A DNA stretch of 64,000 bases from UKL13-2 sp031414695 (lineage in GTDB: Bacteria; Pseudomonadota; Gammaproteobacteria; Burkholderiales; Usitatibacteraceae), in contig JANNWG010000062.1 of assembly GCA_031414695.1 (NCBI GenBank), forward strand, positions 1 to 64,000, given 5' to 3'. Under the pieces are notes generated by a model. It was not told where the DNA came from, did no database searches, and saw only the letters and a list, made by a program, of their open reading frames with translations. Positions within the stretch are counted from its first letter, which is position 1. Each line of letters begins with the position of its first letter. Made by a program: the position numbers and the translations under genes. Below are positions 43,613-52,055 of this stretch, piece by piece.

Positions 43613-44545
43613 CTATTTTGACGCGCTAATTTTTGCCAAGATAGCGTCCACCACGCGCGCTCCTGCTTTAGTCCAAGGCGCGATTAATTCAAAATGCCCC
43701 GCATCATCGAGCGTGAGTAATGTAACTGTTTCTGCTTTCATTCGCGCCTGAGTTTGATAGCGATGCGCTTGCGCGGGCGCCACAATTGCATCATAGACCG
43801 CACTGATCAACAACTGATTGACATTTAGCGGTAACAGCGGCGTGATGGAGGTATCGAGATAGGCGGCATTGCCGCGCGCTTTAGTATTAATCAATAAATC
43901 AATGGTGTCGGCGCCACAAGCGTGCGCGGATGCCTTGCTCGCAAAGCTAAGATCGGGCATTGCGGCAATGCCGACAGTGGAAAATATTGGCAGTGGGTCT
44001 TTCAGATGGAGCACGCTATCAGTGGGCAATTTATGCCGCGCGGCTAACCACATCGCCAGATGCCCACCTGCCGAATGCCCTGTTGTAAGAACACGGTCAA
44101 GATCGAGTGGAAACATTGAAGCAAGAGCGCGTAATTTATCTGCCGCGGCGGCAACATCAAGAAACGTATCAGGGTAAGGTGAAAATTTTTCTTGTTTGTT
44201 GCCAACACGGCGATAGCTCACGCTCCACACCGCCACCCCGCGACGTTTAAGCGCATCGGCCAAAAATGCCACCAATTCAGGGCCTGGCAAATCTTCTCGC
44301 CAACAGCCGCCATGCAGCAACATCACCACGGGTAACTTTGTTAATGTCGATTTTTCAGGCAACCACAGTTCGCCATATTGATTCGCTTCCGTGCCGTACT
44401 TAATGATATGCGTCGCCGTTGGCCTATCTTTCCGATCAAGAATATCGCGAAAGGTCAGTGAGGTGAATGATTGGGCGGCGGTGGATGTCATGATAAGTAG
44501 CGCGAGACTCGTTAATAGTTGCGTGAAGATTTTTAGTTGTGTCAT
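43613..44545 (-). CDS. Exported alpha/beta hydrolase (esterase, BD-FAE type)
   Basis: 310 residues with a signal peptide (LKIFTQLLTSLALLIMTSTAAQS). The oxyanion motif LHGGCW and nucleophile elbow GHSAGGHLAMWLAA are clear, and a terminal His occurs in DDAGHFELIAPWT. Fold and motifs resemble esterases related to kynurenine formamidase. It ends 12 bp from the convergent tryptophan dioxygenase gene. Its signal peptide argues against a cytosolic formamidase role, so that function is uncertain. The GNAT gene lies seven bases upstream on the same strand. Confidence 0.82.
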   Translation of the reverse strand: MTQLKIFTQLLTSLALLIMTSTAAQSFTSLTFRDILDRKDRPTATHIIKYGTEANQYGELWLPEKSTLTKLPVVMLLHGGCWREDLPGPELVAFLADALKRRGVAVWSVSYRRVGNKQEKFSPYPDTFLDVAAAADKLRALASMFPLDLDRVLTTGHSAGGHLAMWLAARHKLPTDSVLHLKDPLPIFSTVGIAAMPDLSFASKASAHACGADTIDLLINTKARGNAAYLDTSITPLLPLNVNQLLISAVYDAIVAPAQAHRYQTQARMKAETVTLLTLDDAGHFELIAPWTKAGARVVDAILAKISASK

Positions 44546-44551
44546 GTTAAT

Positions 44552-45010
44552 TTAACCAACCTCGTGCCCATAAACAATAAAGCCAGCATGTTTTGCCACT
44601 GCATCATAGAGCGCTCGCCCTGCAACATTTGTTTCATGCGTTTGCCAATATACGCGTTGAATATTGTCGCGTTTGGCCGCTTCATATACGCCCTCAATTA
44701 AATGACGACCGATGCCTTGTCCCCGCAAAGGCGCCGCAGTAAATAAATCTTGCATGTAGCAGGTTAGCGCAATACGCGTCGTGCTGCGATGATATAGATA
44801 ATGCGCTAACCCAACCAATGCGCCGTTCGCTTCGGCAACGATGCAATAAACAGGCTCATTCGCATCAAAAAACCGTGCCCATGTTGATGCTGTGATGTTA
44901 TCCGGCAGTGCGGTTTCATTTTGCCGACCATAGAACGCGTTATAGCCCTGCCACAGCATTAGCCATTGTGTGTAGTCGGAAGTTGCAACAGGGCGAATAT
45001 GGATTTGCAT
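44552..45010 (-). CDS. GNAT family N-acetyltransferase
   Basis: 152 residues. The acetyl-CoA binding motif A is present (CYMQDLFTAAPLRGQGIGRH with R/Q-G-x-G-R), followed by LIEGVYEAAKRDNI and YWQTHETNVAGRALYDAVAK. The family acetylates amines of small molecules or proteins in the cytosol. The substrate is unknown. It is the first gene of a two-gene minus-strand unit with the esterase. Confidence 0.88.
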   Translation of the reverse strand: MQIHIRPVATSDYTQWLMLWQGYNAFYGRQNETALPDNITASTWARFFDANEPVYCIVAEANGALVGLAHYLYHRSTTRIALTCYMQDLFTAAPLRGQGIGRHLIEGVYEAAKRDNIQRVYWQTHETNVAGRALYDAVAKHAGFIVYGHEVG

Positions 45011-45029
45011 ATGCGGTTTTATAAGATTG

Positions 45030-45098
45030 AAACACTAATATTGGCGTGCTGTTTAGAGCATTATTGTTTGAAAAAAACCGTCATTACTAGTGTTTTGA
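45030..45098. repeat. Element P copy K
   Basis: AAACACTAATATTGGCGTGC, centre GTTTAGAGCATTATTGTTTG and right arm CGTCATTACTAGTGTTTTG. The outer arms AAACACTA/TAGTGTTT are exact complements, making it one of the clearest copies. It lies upstream of the GNAT gene. Confidence 0.75.
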
Positions 45099-45296
45099 CT
45101 TTCGATGTTGGGAAATTGCAACCATAGGTTGGTATTTCAATAGTTAACTCACATGATCATTTAAATTAAACGCACTGCATAGCCTGCATGTAATATGAGA
45201 TGACCACTCTAAAACTAATAAAATTTTAATCATGCTTTCAATCCTATTTTCAAAGCCGCTAGTTACGATTAACGATTGCATTCGAGCTTGTGACTA

Positions 45297-48200
45297 ATGA
45301 TGCGTGCTGACAAATTGTTGTTTTCTGTCGTACTGATGCCGTTGACTTATTTGTTGTGGTGTCGCTCGCTTTTCTTTTTGTTGTTAGCGCTGCTAATTGG
45401 CATGCAGATTAGTAGTGCGGCACCAACTATTCCATCAAGCGCTAACACTCGCGCGGCATCAAGCACATGGAATCAATTAAGCCAGCTAAAACTAGACGTG
45501 TGGGCAACGGAGCAGGGGTTGCCTATCAATACAGTGCAAGTGATTCATCAAACACGAGATGGCGTGCTTTGGGTAGGCACGGCCAGTGGGTTGGTGCAAT
45601 TTGATGGCATACGGTTCAGCACAGTTGAATCATCGGTGGTGCCAGATTTAGCGTCGCGCGCTATTTTTGGCTTGATGGAAGATGGCGATGGCGCGCTTTG
45701 GATTGGCTACAACCGTGGCGTGGCCAAGTATCGCAATGGACGCTTCGAGTTAGTCATTGATAGTGACATCTTGCAATCACGTCGGGTATGGTCGTTTGCC
45801 GAGGCTGCAGATAAGTCGGTATGGATGGCAACCGAGAATGGGTTACTCCAATGGTCACGTGGAATCAAAGGCGTGGATGGCGGCAACGGCAGCGTGACCA
45901 AACATTACAAAGTTGCTGATGGTCTGCCGACGGAAAGATTACGCGCGCTGACCTTCGATCGTGATGGGGTATTGTGGATTGCAACGAGCGGCGGTGGCTT
46001 GGTGTCGATGCTGCCGAACAAAGTCGGCACATTCACGGTGATGAATCCTTCGAGCGGATTTCCCCATCTTGAAGTTCGCCATGTGATTTCCGACCCAGCA
46101 GGTGGCGTGTGGGCGGCGACCGCAGGCGGTGGTTTGGTGCGCGTGATGGTCAATAAAGGCATCGCTGAATTCAGAATCTATACCGTTGCCGATGGGCTAG
46201 TTTCAAATCATTTGACCTACCTTGCGCGCAAAAAATCGACTCGCACTGACGTCGCCGATGAAATTTGGATGGGGACTTGGGGCCACGGCATTACGCGAAT
46301 GCGCGACGGCAAGTTTGCTACGTTGTCGACCGCACAGGGTTTGGGTGGTGATCACATTTGGACATTGCATGTGGATGCTGAAGGCAGTGTTTGGGCGGGA
46401 ACATGGAACGGCGGCTTAACGCGTTTGAGTCGGCGGGCATTTGGCGTAATTGGCATGCCAGAAGGGCTATCAAACGAGATTACGCGCGCGGTCATACACG
46501 ACAAGAGCGGGGTGACTTGGGTGACGACAGCAGTCAGTGGCGTGAATCGCATTGAGGAAGGACGTGTGAGCGCCATCACTAAGAAGGATGGTCTTGCTTC
46601 AAACGAGACTTCTGGCTTGATGGAGGATCGCGACGGTGCAATCTGGGTTGCCACTTACAATGCGGGCGTGACGCGGATTAACGCGGTGCCGACAGTCAAA
46701 AACAAACTTAGTATTACCAACTTTGGCTTGGCCGACGGGTTGACCAGTCTCGATGTACGGTTAATTTTTCAGGACAACAGCGGCACGATTTGGGTGGGAA
46801 CAGCGCATGGACTTTCACGATTTGATGGCAAGCGGTTTGTTGACGTTGCAGGTGACGGCACTGAAGCGCTGAGTGGTGGCGTAGTTGCCATGCATCAAGA
46901 TAAAAAAGGCACTATTTGGATAGGTACGGCAGGCAAGGGGCTGGTGCGCTTAGCCAAAAGGGAAAATAGTGGTGCTGATCAATGGAGCACATTAACGCGA
47001 AAAGAGGGGTTGGTTTCCAACTGGGTGCTCGCGCTTCACGAAGATAAAACTGGTGCGATGTGGGTCGGCACAAATGGCGAAGGCATGAATCACATTAAGG
47101 ATGGCAAGGTGGCTGCGATACGACCCAAAGACGGGCTTTGGGATGGCACCGTCCAAGTCATCTTAGATGATGGCCGTGGCAATTTATGGATGACCTGTAA
47201 TCGCGGATTTTTTTATGTGCCGCGCCTAGAGTTGGAAGACTTTATAGCGGGACGCACCGAAAAAGTGACTAGCGTTCGTTATGGTCCTACAGAGGCGCTT
47301 CGCAGCACTACCTTTGCCAGCGGTGTGCAGCCTGCGGGAAGCGTTGATCGACATGGTCAACTTTGGTTGCCATCGCTAAAAGGGGTTGTAGTCGTTAACC
47401 CAAAAAATCTACCTGACGCAGGTGATCCGCCAATGGTGACGCTGAGCGAAGTCGTGATTAATGGTAAAAGCCAGTCTGCCGATGATGCCATCGTCTTGCC
47501 GCCGGGCTCGGCTCCTATCACCATACGTTTTATGGCGAGTACATTGCTCAATGCGAATCGCGTTTTTTTTCGATATCAACTTGCGCCACTTTCACAAGAT
47601 TGGGTGGACGCGGGCAAAAATCGCGAAGCCACGTTTGCCAGCTTGCCACACGGTCAGCATCAGTTTTTAGTCGCGGCAAGTCTAGATGGCAAACGCTGGC
47701 AGTCTTTAGAACAACCGCTCACCATAGTGGTGAAACCGTATTTTTATCAAATGGCATGGTTTATTTTGCTGTGCACTGTCGTCACGTTCGCCGCCGCGTT
47801 GGGACTATTTCGGTTACGGACATTTAAGCTACATCAGCGACATGATGAGATGACTCGACTTGTTGCTGATAAAACCGAAGCGCTTCGGCTTGCCAACGTA
47901 CACCTTTCAAAACTCTCATTGACAGATGCATTGACTGGGCTGGCAAATCGACGTCATCTAGACGATACCCTGCAACTAGAGTGGCGCCGCGCGATGCGAT
48001 TACAACATCCGCTTGCCGTTATCATGGTTGATATTGATTTTTTCAAGGACTACAACGATTCACTGGGCCACCCTGAGGGTGATAAGTGTTTAATTGCAGT
48101 GGCAGCCATTATTCGCGATGTAACAAGTCGCGCTGGAGATTTTGCGGCACGCTACGGCGGCGAGGAATTCATCATTTTGATTCCGGGTCTTAAGCATGAT

Positions 48201-48410
48201 GAGGCGATGCAATATGGCGAGAAGCTGCGGCAACTGTGCGAATCACGTGCCCTTGCGCATCCAGCATCTAGCGTAGCCAGCGTGGTTACGATTAGCGTTG
48301 GCGTGGCGACAATCATTCCGACTGAAGATAGAGATATCGCCACATTAGTCGCCGAAGCAGATGCTGCACTTTATCGCGCAAAACGAGAAGGGCGAAATAT
48401 GGTTCGCTAG
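45297..48410 (+). CDS. Periplasmic beta-propeller sensor diguanylate cyclase
   Basis: 1037 residues. An N-terminal hydrophobic segment (about 8-40) is followed by many two-component-regulator propeller blades of the form G-x-L-W-I-A/G-T (about 60-650). A Y_Y_Y-type domain (about 700-810, RVFFRYQLAPLSQDWVDAGK) and a transmembrane helix (MAWFILLCTVVTFAAALGLF) come next, then a GGDEF domain. The active site is GGEEF at 954-958. An RxxD inhibitory site, RAGD, is at 945-948, exactly five residues before it. It should make cyclic di-GMP under feedback control in response to a periplasmic signal. Confidence 0.92.
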   Translation: MMRADKLLFSVVLMPLTYLLWCRSLFFLLLALLIGMQISSAAPTIPSSANTRAASSTWNQLSQLKLDVWATEQGLPINTVQVIHQTRDGVLWVGTASGLVQFDGIRFSTVESSVVPDLASRAIFGLMEDGDGALWIGYNRGVAKYRNGRFELVIDSDILQSRRVWSFAEAADKSVWMATENGLLQWSRGIKGVDGGNGSVTKHYKVADGLPTERLRALTFDRDGVLWIATSGGGLVSMLPNKVGTFTVMNPSSGFPHLEVRHVISDPAGGVWAATAGGGLVRVMVNKGIAEFRIYTVADGLVSNHLTYLARKKSTRTDVADEIWMGTWGHGITRMRDGKFATLSTAQGLGGDHIWTLHVDAEGSVWAGTWNGGLTRLSRRAFGVIGMPEGLSNEITRAVIHDKSGVTWVTTAVSGVNRIEEGRVSAITKKDGLASNETSGLMEDRDGAIWVATYNAGVTRINAVPTVKNKLSITNFGLADGLTSLDVRLIFQDNSGTIWVGTAHGLSRFDGKRFVDVAGDGTEALSGGVVAMHQDKKGTIWIGTAGKGLVRLAKRENSGADQWSTLTRKEGLVSNWVLALHEDKTGAMWVGTNGEGMNHIKDGKVAAIRPKDGLWDGTVQVILDDGRGNLWMTCNRGFFYVPRLELEDFIAGRTEKVTSVRYGPTEALRSTTFASGVQPAGSVDRHGQLWLPSLKGVVVVNPKNLPDAGDPPMVTLSEVVINGKSQSADDAIVLPPGSAPITIRFMASTLLNANRVFFRYQLAPLSQDWVDAGKNREATFASLPHGQHQFLVAASLDGKRWQSLEQPLTIVVKPYFYQMAWFILLCTVVTFAAALGLFRLRTFKLHQRHDEMTRLVADKTEALRLANVHLSKLSLTDALTGLANRRHLDDTLQLEWRRAMRLQHPLAVIMVDIDFFKDYNDSLGHPEGDKCLIAVAAIIRDVTSRAGDFAARYGGEEFIILIPGLKHDEAMQYGEKLRQLCESRALAHPASSVASVVTISVGVATIIPTEDRDIATLVAEADAALYRAKREGRNMVR

Positions 48411-48411
48411 T

Positions 48412-48465
48412 ATTCGCGGATAGTTTCGGCCAATAGTGGCTGAAAATAGCCGCCAATAGGCTAGT
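48412..48465. repeat. Element P copy H
   Basis: ATTCGCGGATAGTTTCGGCC, then GTGGCTGAAAATAGCC and CCGCCAATAGGCTAG. It fills the gap between two convergent genes and overlaps the stop codon of the EamA gene, so in this copy the element supplies coding sequence. Confidence 0.7.
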
Positions 48466-49339
48466 GATCAACTTGTTTTGCTTTGTATAAACCCAGCACC
48501 AACGTCATGCCAATTAACACCAGCGCGCCACCCGCTGATGCCCCTAACGTTAAGCGCTCATCTAAAAACAGCGCGCCCCACAGCACGCCGAAGAATGGAA
48601 TGAGAAATGTCACCGAGATGGCTTTGGTGGGGCCAACGTCGATGATGAGCCGATAGTAAAGAATGTAGGCAACACCGCTACAAAGTAATGCTAATGCCAC
48701 GAGACATGCGAGCACCATTGCGGATGGCATCACCCAACTCGTGAGTGGTACGGCAATTGGGGTGGTGACGGCAGCGGCCAGTAGCAGCGTACACGCCGCC
48801 AGCCCCATGTTTGGCGCACCTTTGACGTATTGTTTAATGTAAACGCTGATGTAGCCATATGAGGCGGTTGCCAAGACGCACGCGCCCGCCGCGATTGCAA
48901 CTTCACGTGTGAGTTCAAGTGGGCCTAAATTGACGATCATGCCAACGCCGACAAATCCGATCACCATACCCAATACGCGTATTGCGGTGAGGCGCTCATG
49001 CAAAATTATTGCCGCAAAAAGTGCCCCGAAAAATGGTGAGGTTGCATTCAACATCGCCCCATAACCTGCGGGCAATGTTTTCATCGCAAATCCAATCAGC
49101 GAAAACGGTATAGCAGAGCTCATCAAACCGATGAATAAATACTGCTTCCAAAATTTGCTGAAGCCTAAGTCGGTATTTGATAGTTTTGCATAGGCAAGCA
49201 AGGCAATTCCGGCGATGCCAATACGTAACCACATCGTGCCCACGCCGCCAAATACCGGTGCCACCACCCGCATCAGTGCGTAAGAGCCGCCCCAGATAGC
49301 AGCCAGAGACAGAAGACGGATAATGTCAGCATTTTTCAT
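48461..49339 (-). CDS. EamA family (DMT) transporter
   Basis: 292 residues from ATG 49339 (MKNADIIRLLSLAAIWGGSY); a TTG at 49366 would add nine residues. Ten hydrophobic helices in two repeats fit EamA/RhaT drug-metabolite transporters, including LSLAAIWGGSYALMR and KAISVTFLIPFFGVLWGALF. The inner-membrane carrier exports or imports small metabolites; substrate unknown. The stop lies inside an element P copy, and the upstream region holds another copy. Confidence 0.88.
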   Translation of the reverse strand: MKNADIIRLLSLAAIWGGSYALMRVVAPVFGGVGTMWLRIGIAGIALLAYAKLSNTDLGFSKFWKQYLFIGLMSSAIPFSLIGFAMKTLPAGYGAMLNATSPFFGALFAAIILHERLTAIRVLGMVIGFVGVGMIVNLGPLELTREVAIAAGACVLATASYGYISVYIKQYVKGAPNMGLAACTLLLAAAVTTPIAVPLTSWVMPSAMVLACLVALALLCSGVAYILYYRLIIDVGPTKAISVTFLIPFFGVLWGALFLDERLTLGASAGGALVLIGMTLVLGLYKAKQVDH

Positions 49340-49409
49340 GACAACATTATGCGGGAGACGATTCAAGCAAGAAGCTGAAAATCAGGCATCAATGTTGTGA
49401 AAAAATATA

Positions 49410-49479
49410 AAACGCTAATATCGGCGAGCAGTTTCAGCAATTAATGCTTCAATATGCCCGCTAATAGGCGAGTTTTGCA
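49410..49479. repeat. Element P copy I
   Basis: AAACGCTAATATCGGCGAGC, centre AGTTTCAGCAATTAATGCTT and right arm CCCGCTAATAGGCGAGTTTT. It is one of the best-preserved copies. It lies in the divergent promoter region between the EamA and SDR genes. Confidence 0.78.
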
Positions 49480-49544
49480 TTTTATTTGTGCTATAGGCTT
49501 CATGCAAAAATGGCTGAAATTAATTCGACACCAATAGGAACGAT

Positions 49545-50318
49545 ATGAGTGCAACCACATTATTTGATTTAACCGGACGCGTCGCACTAATTACAGGCGG
49601 CTCGCGTGGGTTGGGTTTGCAGATTGCAAAAGGCTATGGCGCACATGGTGCGAAGCTCGCGTTAACAGCACGTAAGGCGAATGAATTAGCCGACGCGCAT
49701 GCCGAATTAACCGCGCTGGGCTATGATGTTTTTACGATGCCGAGCGATTTGTCGAAACCTGAAACCATAGCGCCGATGGTGGACGCGGTGATTAAGCATT
49801 TCGGCAAAATTGATATTTTGATGAATAACGCAGGCGCATCGTGGGGTGCGAAAGCAGAAGAATATCCGTTCGAGGCGTGGAACAAAATTATTGACACCAA
49901 TCTGACTGGCTCTTGGCTTGTGACGCAACAGGTGGGCGCAAAATCGATGATTCCGAATAAGAAAGGCAGCATCATCAATGTGGCTTCTGTCGCAGGGTTG
50001 CGCGGACAAATCGGGCCGATGCAAGCGATTGCTTACAACACCAGCAAAGGTGGATTGGTGAATTTCACCCGCGCCTTAGCGGCTGAATGGGCGTTACAGG
50101 GCATTCGCGTAAATGCGTTAGCGCCGGGATTTTTTCCATCAAAAATGAGCGCAGGCTTATTGAGCTTAATGGATAAACAGGTCCTCAGCATGACGCCGAT
50201 GGGTCGATTAGGCGGTGATGCTGATTTGATGGGCCCGGCGATTTTCTTGGCGTCCGATGCCGCAAGCTACGTCACGGGGCAAATATTGGCGGTGGATGGT
50301 GGCATGACTGCGGCGTAG
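49545..50318 (+). CDS. Short-chain dehydrogenase/reductase
   Basis: 257 residues. The NAD(P) motif TGGSRGLG is at 17-24 and NNAG at 94-97. The catalytic Ser148, Tyr164 and Lys168 lie in VASVAGLRG and AYNTSKGG. The overall sequence resembles gluconate 5-dehydrogenase and 3-oxoacyl-ACP reductase-like SDRs, but the substrate cannot be read reliably. It is a single gene, preceded by AGGAACG. Confidence 0.92.
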   Translation: MSATTLFDLTGRVALITGGSRGLGLQIAKGYGAHGAKLALTARKANELADAHAELTALGYDVFTMPSDLSKPETIAPMVDAVIKHFGKIDILMNNAGASWGAKAEEYPFEAWNKIIDTNLTGSWLVTQQVGAKSMIPNKKGSIINVASVAGLRGQIGPMQAIAYNTSKGGLVNFTRALAAEWALQGIRVNALAPGFFPSKMSAGLLSLMDKQVLSMTPMGRLGGDADLMGPAIFLASDAASYVTGQILAVDGGMTAA

Positions 50319-50354
50319 GTTTTTGGTTGGGCGTTGAGGGTTTGCTGGGGTTTC

Positions 50355-50404
50355 GCAACGCATGCGTTGCGCCTGCAAACCGGCATTCCAATGCAGTGGA
50401 ATGC
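50355..50404. repeat. Two adjacent palindromes between convergent genes
   Basis: GCAACGCATGCGTTGC (50355-50370) and GCATTCCAATGCAGTGGAATGC (about 50383-50404) lie between the SDR and the convergent sigma gene, inside larger partly complementary arms (GTTTGC/GCAAAC). Probably a bidirectional termination region. Confidence 0.6.
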
Positions 50405-50444
50405 GCGCCCTGCAAGGGTTCAGCGCTCAGCGTAATGCTACAAA

Positions 50445-51671
50445 CTATAACGATTGCAGTCGTTTTTCTAAATAACGCTTTTCAGTTTGATTTTCACAAC
50501 GCGCGATGGCGTTTTCATACGCTGTGCGAGCCAAGTCTAGGCAACCTTTCTGACGCAATAAATCGGCCTTTGCCGCGTAAAGCAAATGGTAGTTAGCTAG
50601 CGTGCCGCGCGCCGCAATTTTTTCAATACGCGCCAAGCCGCCATCAATTGAGAATGCCAAGGCATACGCAACAGCCGCGTTTAGCGCGATCACATCAGTT
50701 GGACGATGCCGCCAAAGTGCGCCATATAGTGCGCTAATTTGTGGCCAATCCGTATCCGATGCCTGTAGAGCCGTGCAATGCAATGCGGCAATAGCGGCTT
50801 CGATCTGGTATGCGCCTGGTTGGCTTAGTCGCATTGCGCTATTCAATAATCGTGTGGCGTCTTGAATTGCCACCGTGTGCCACTCGCTACGGTCTTGTTC
50901 ATCTAGCGGAATCAAATTTCCCGCCGCATCTTGGCGTGCATCGCGTCTGGCGTGGTGCAGTTGCATCATCGCTTCTAGCCCCATCGCTTCCGCTTGATTG
51001 GGCATGAGCGTATTCAGCAATTGGATTAAGCGAATGGCTTCCGAACATAAATCAACGCGTATCAATTTGTTCGCGTAACTCGCGGTATAGCCTTCGTTAA
51101 ACACTAAATAAATAACGCTAAGTACCGCATCAAGCCTAGCAGGCAGTAACTCTGGCGTTGGCACTTCATAAGGAATGCGCGTCTCGGTAATCTTACGTTT
51201 AGCGCGCACTAAGCGCTGTGCAATGGTAGTTTCTGATTCCAAAAATGCCCTTGCGATTTCAGCAACATTTAATTGGCAAATTGTATTTAAGGCTAATGCC
51301 GCCTGCGATACAGGTGCTAATGCTGGATGGCAGCAAGTAAAGATGAGTCGCAATTGGTCATCAACGATATGGTTTTGGTTTTCATCAACTGCACTGGTGT
51401 CTGCGACGAGAAGTTCTAGCGCCTCATCGGTCAGAACATCAAGCTTTTGCTCGTGTCGCCGACGATCTAACCAAATGCGCTGTGCAACCCGTGTCAGCCA
51501 CGCCCCTGGATTATTCGGCAACCCATTCTTCGGCCAATCGGCTAAGGCACGAATATAGGCCTCTTGCAGTGCATCTTCGGCAACGTCAAAGTTTCCGCAG
51601 AGGCGAATGAGTCCTGCCAAAATGCGCCCGCCCTCACGACGCTGTACTGTTTCTATCGTGCGAGCGAGCAT
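50445..51671 (-). CDS. ECF42-type sigma factor with C-terminal TPR-like (DUF6596) domain
   Basis: 408 residues, double the size of ordinary ECF factors. Regions 2 and 4 are N-terminal (RLCGNFDVAEDALQEAYIRA; LNTICQLNVAEIARAFLESE, then TTIAQRLVRAKRKI). The long C-terminal helical domain contains YLVFNEGYTASYANKLIRVD and ALHCTALQASDTDWPQISAL. ECF42 factors are encoded beside DGPF/YCII proteins, as here, and lack an anti-sigma. The C-terminal domain is thought to control activity. Confidence 0.92.
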   Translation of the reverse strand: MLARTIETVQRREGGRILAGLIRLCGNFDVAEDALQEAYIRALADWPKNGLPNNPGAWLTRVAQRIWLDRRRHEQKLDVLTDEALELLVADTSAVDENQNHIVDDQLRLIFTCCHPALAPVSQAALALNTICQLNVAEIARAFLESETTIAQRLVRAKRKITETRIPYEVPTPELLPARLDAVLSVIYLVFNEGYTASYANKLIRVDLCSEAIRLIQLLNTLMPNQAEAMGLEAMMQLHHARRDARQDAAGNLIPLDEQDRSEWHTVAIQDATRLLNSAMRLSQPGAYQIEAAIAALHCTALQASDTDWPQISALYGALWRHRPTDVIALNAAVAYALAFSIDGGLARIEKIAARGTLANYHLLYAAKADLLRQKGCLDLARTAYENAIARCENQTEKRYLEKRLQSL

Positions 51672-51677
51672 GGGTTG

Positions 51678-52055
51678 TTATGTGCTCACGCCGTTTAACG
51701 AGACTTCTACATCTTGAACTAAAGGGCGTACCTCTACCGAGCCACCCCATGATCCCGGGCATTTTGCCGCCCAGCTTAGCGCTTCATCAAGCGTATCAAC
51801 ATCAATTAAATAATAGCCACCGAGCTGCTCCTTGGTCTCTGCAAATGGTCCATCTGTTGTGATGGTTTTGCCGTTTTTAACGCGCACCGTGGTGGCGGTC
51901 GCAATTGGTTTTAGTTCAGAGCCACCACGCATACAACCAGATTTCACAATTTCATCGGTGAAATCCATGTAGGCCTGGTAGCCTTTCGATAATTCAGCCT
52001 CAGGTAAGTTAGTCCACGCGGCTTCATTGCCGTAAATTAAGAGCATATATTGCAT
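51678..52055 (-). CDS. YCII/DGPF family protein, ECF42 partner
   Basis: 125 residues. The motif TTDGPFAETKEQLGGYYLID gives the family its DGPF name, with MQYMLLIYGNEAAW at the start. It is encoded six bases before the ECF42 sigma gene, so both form one operon. The fold is a small ferredoxin-like barrel; function is unknown, though these proteins are typical ECF42 targets. The start is divergent to the spc leader. AAGGAGATACAAC precedes the ATG. Confidence 0.92.
   Translation of the reverse strand: MQYMLLIYGNEAAWTNLPEAELSKGYQAYMDFTDEIVKSGCMRGGSELKPIATATTVRVKNGKTITTDGPFAETKEQLGGYYLIDVDTLDEALSWAAKCPGSWGGSVEVRPLVQDVEVSLNGVST

Noticed and set aside
43613..44545. Calling the esterase kynB (kynurenine formamidase)
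   Set aside because: Proximity to tryptophan dioxygenase is suggestive, but the signal peptide and convergent orientation argue against it.
50327..50596. Plus-strand frame after the SDR gene
   Set aside because: It runs through two palindromes and the antisense of the sigma gene; it is not supported by a ribosome binding site or family match.
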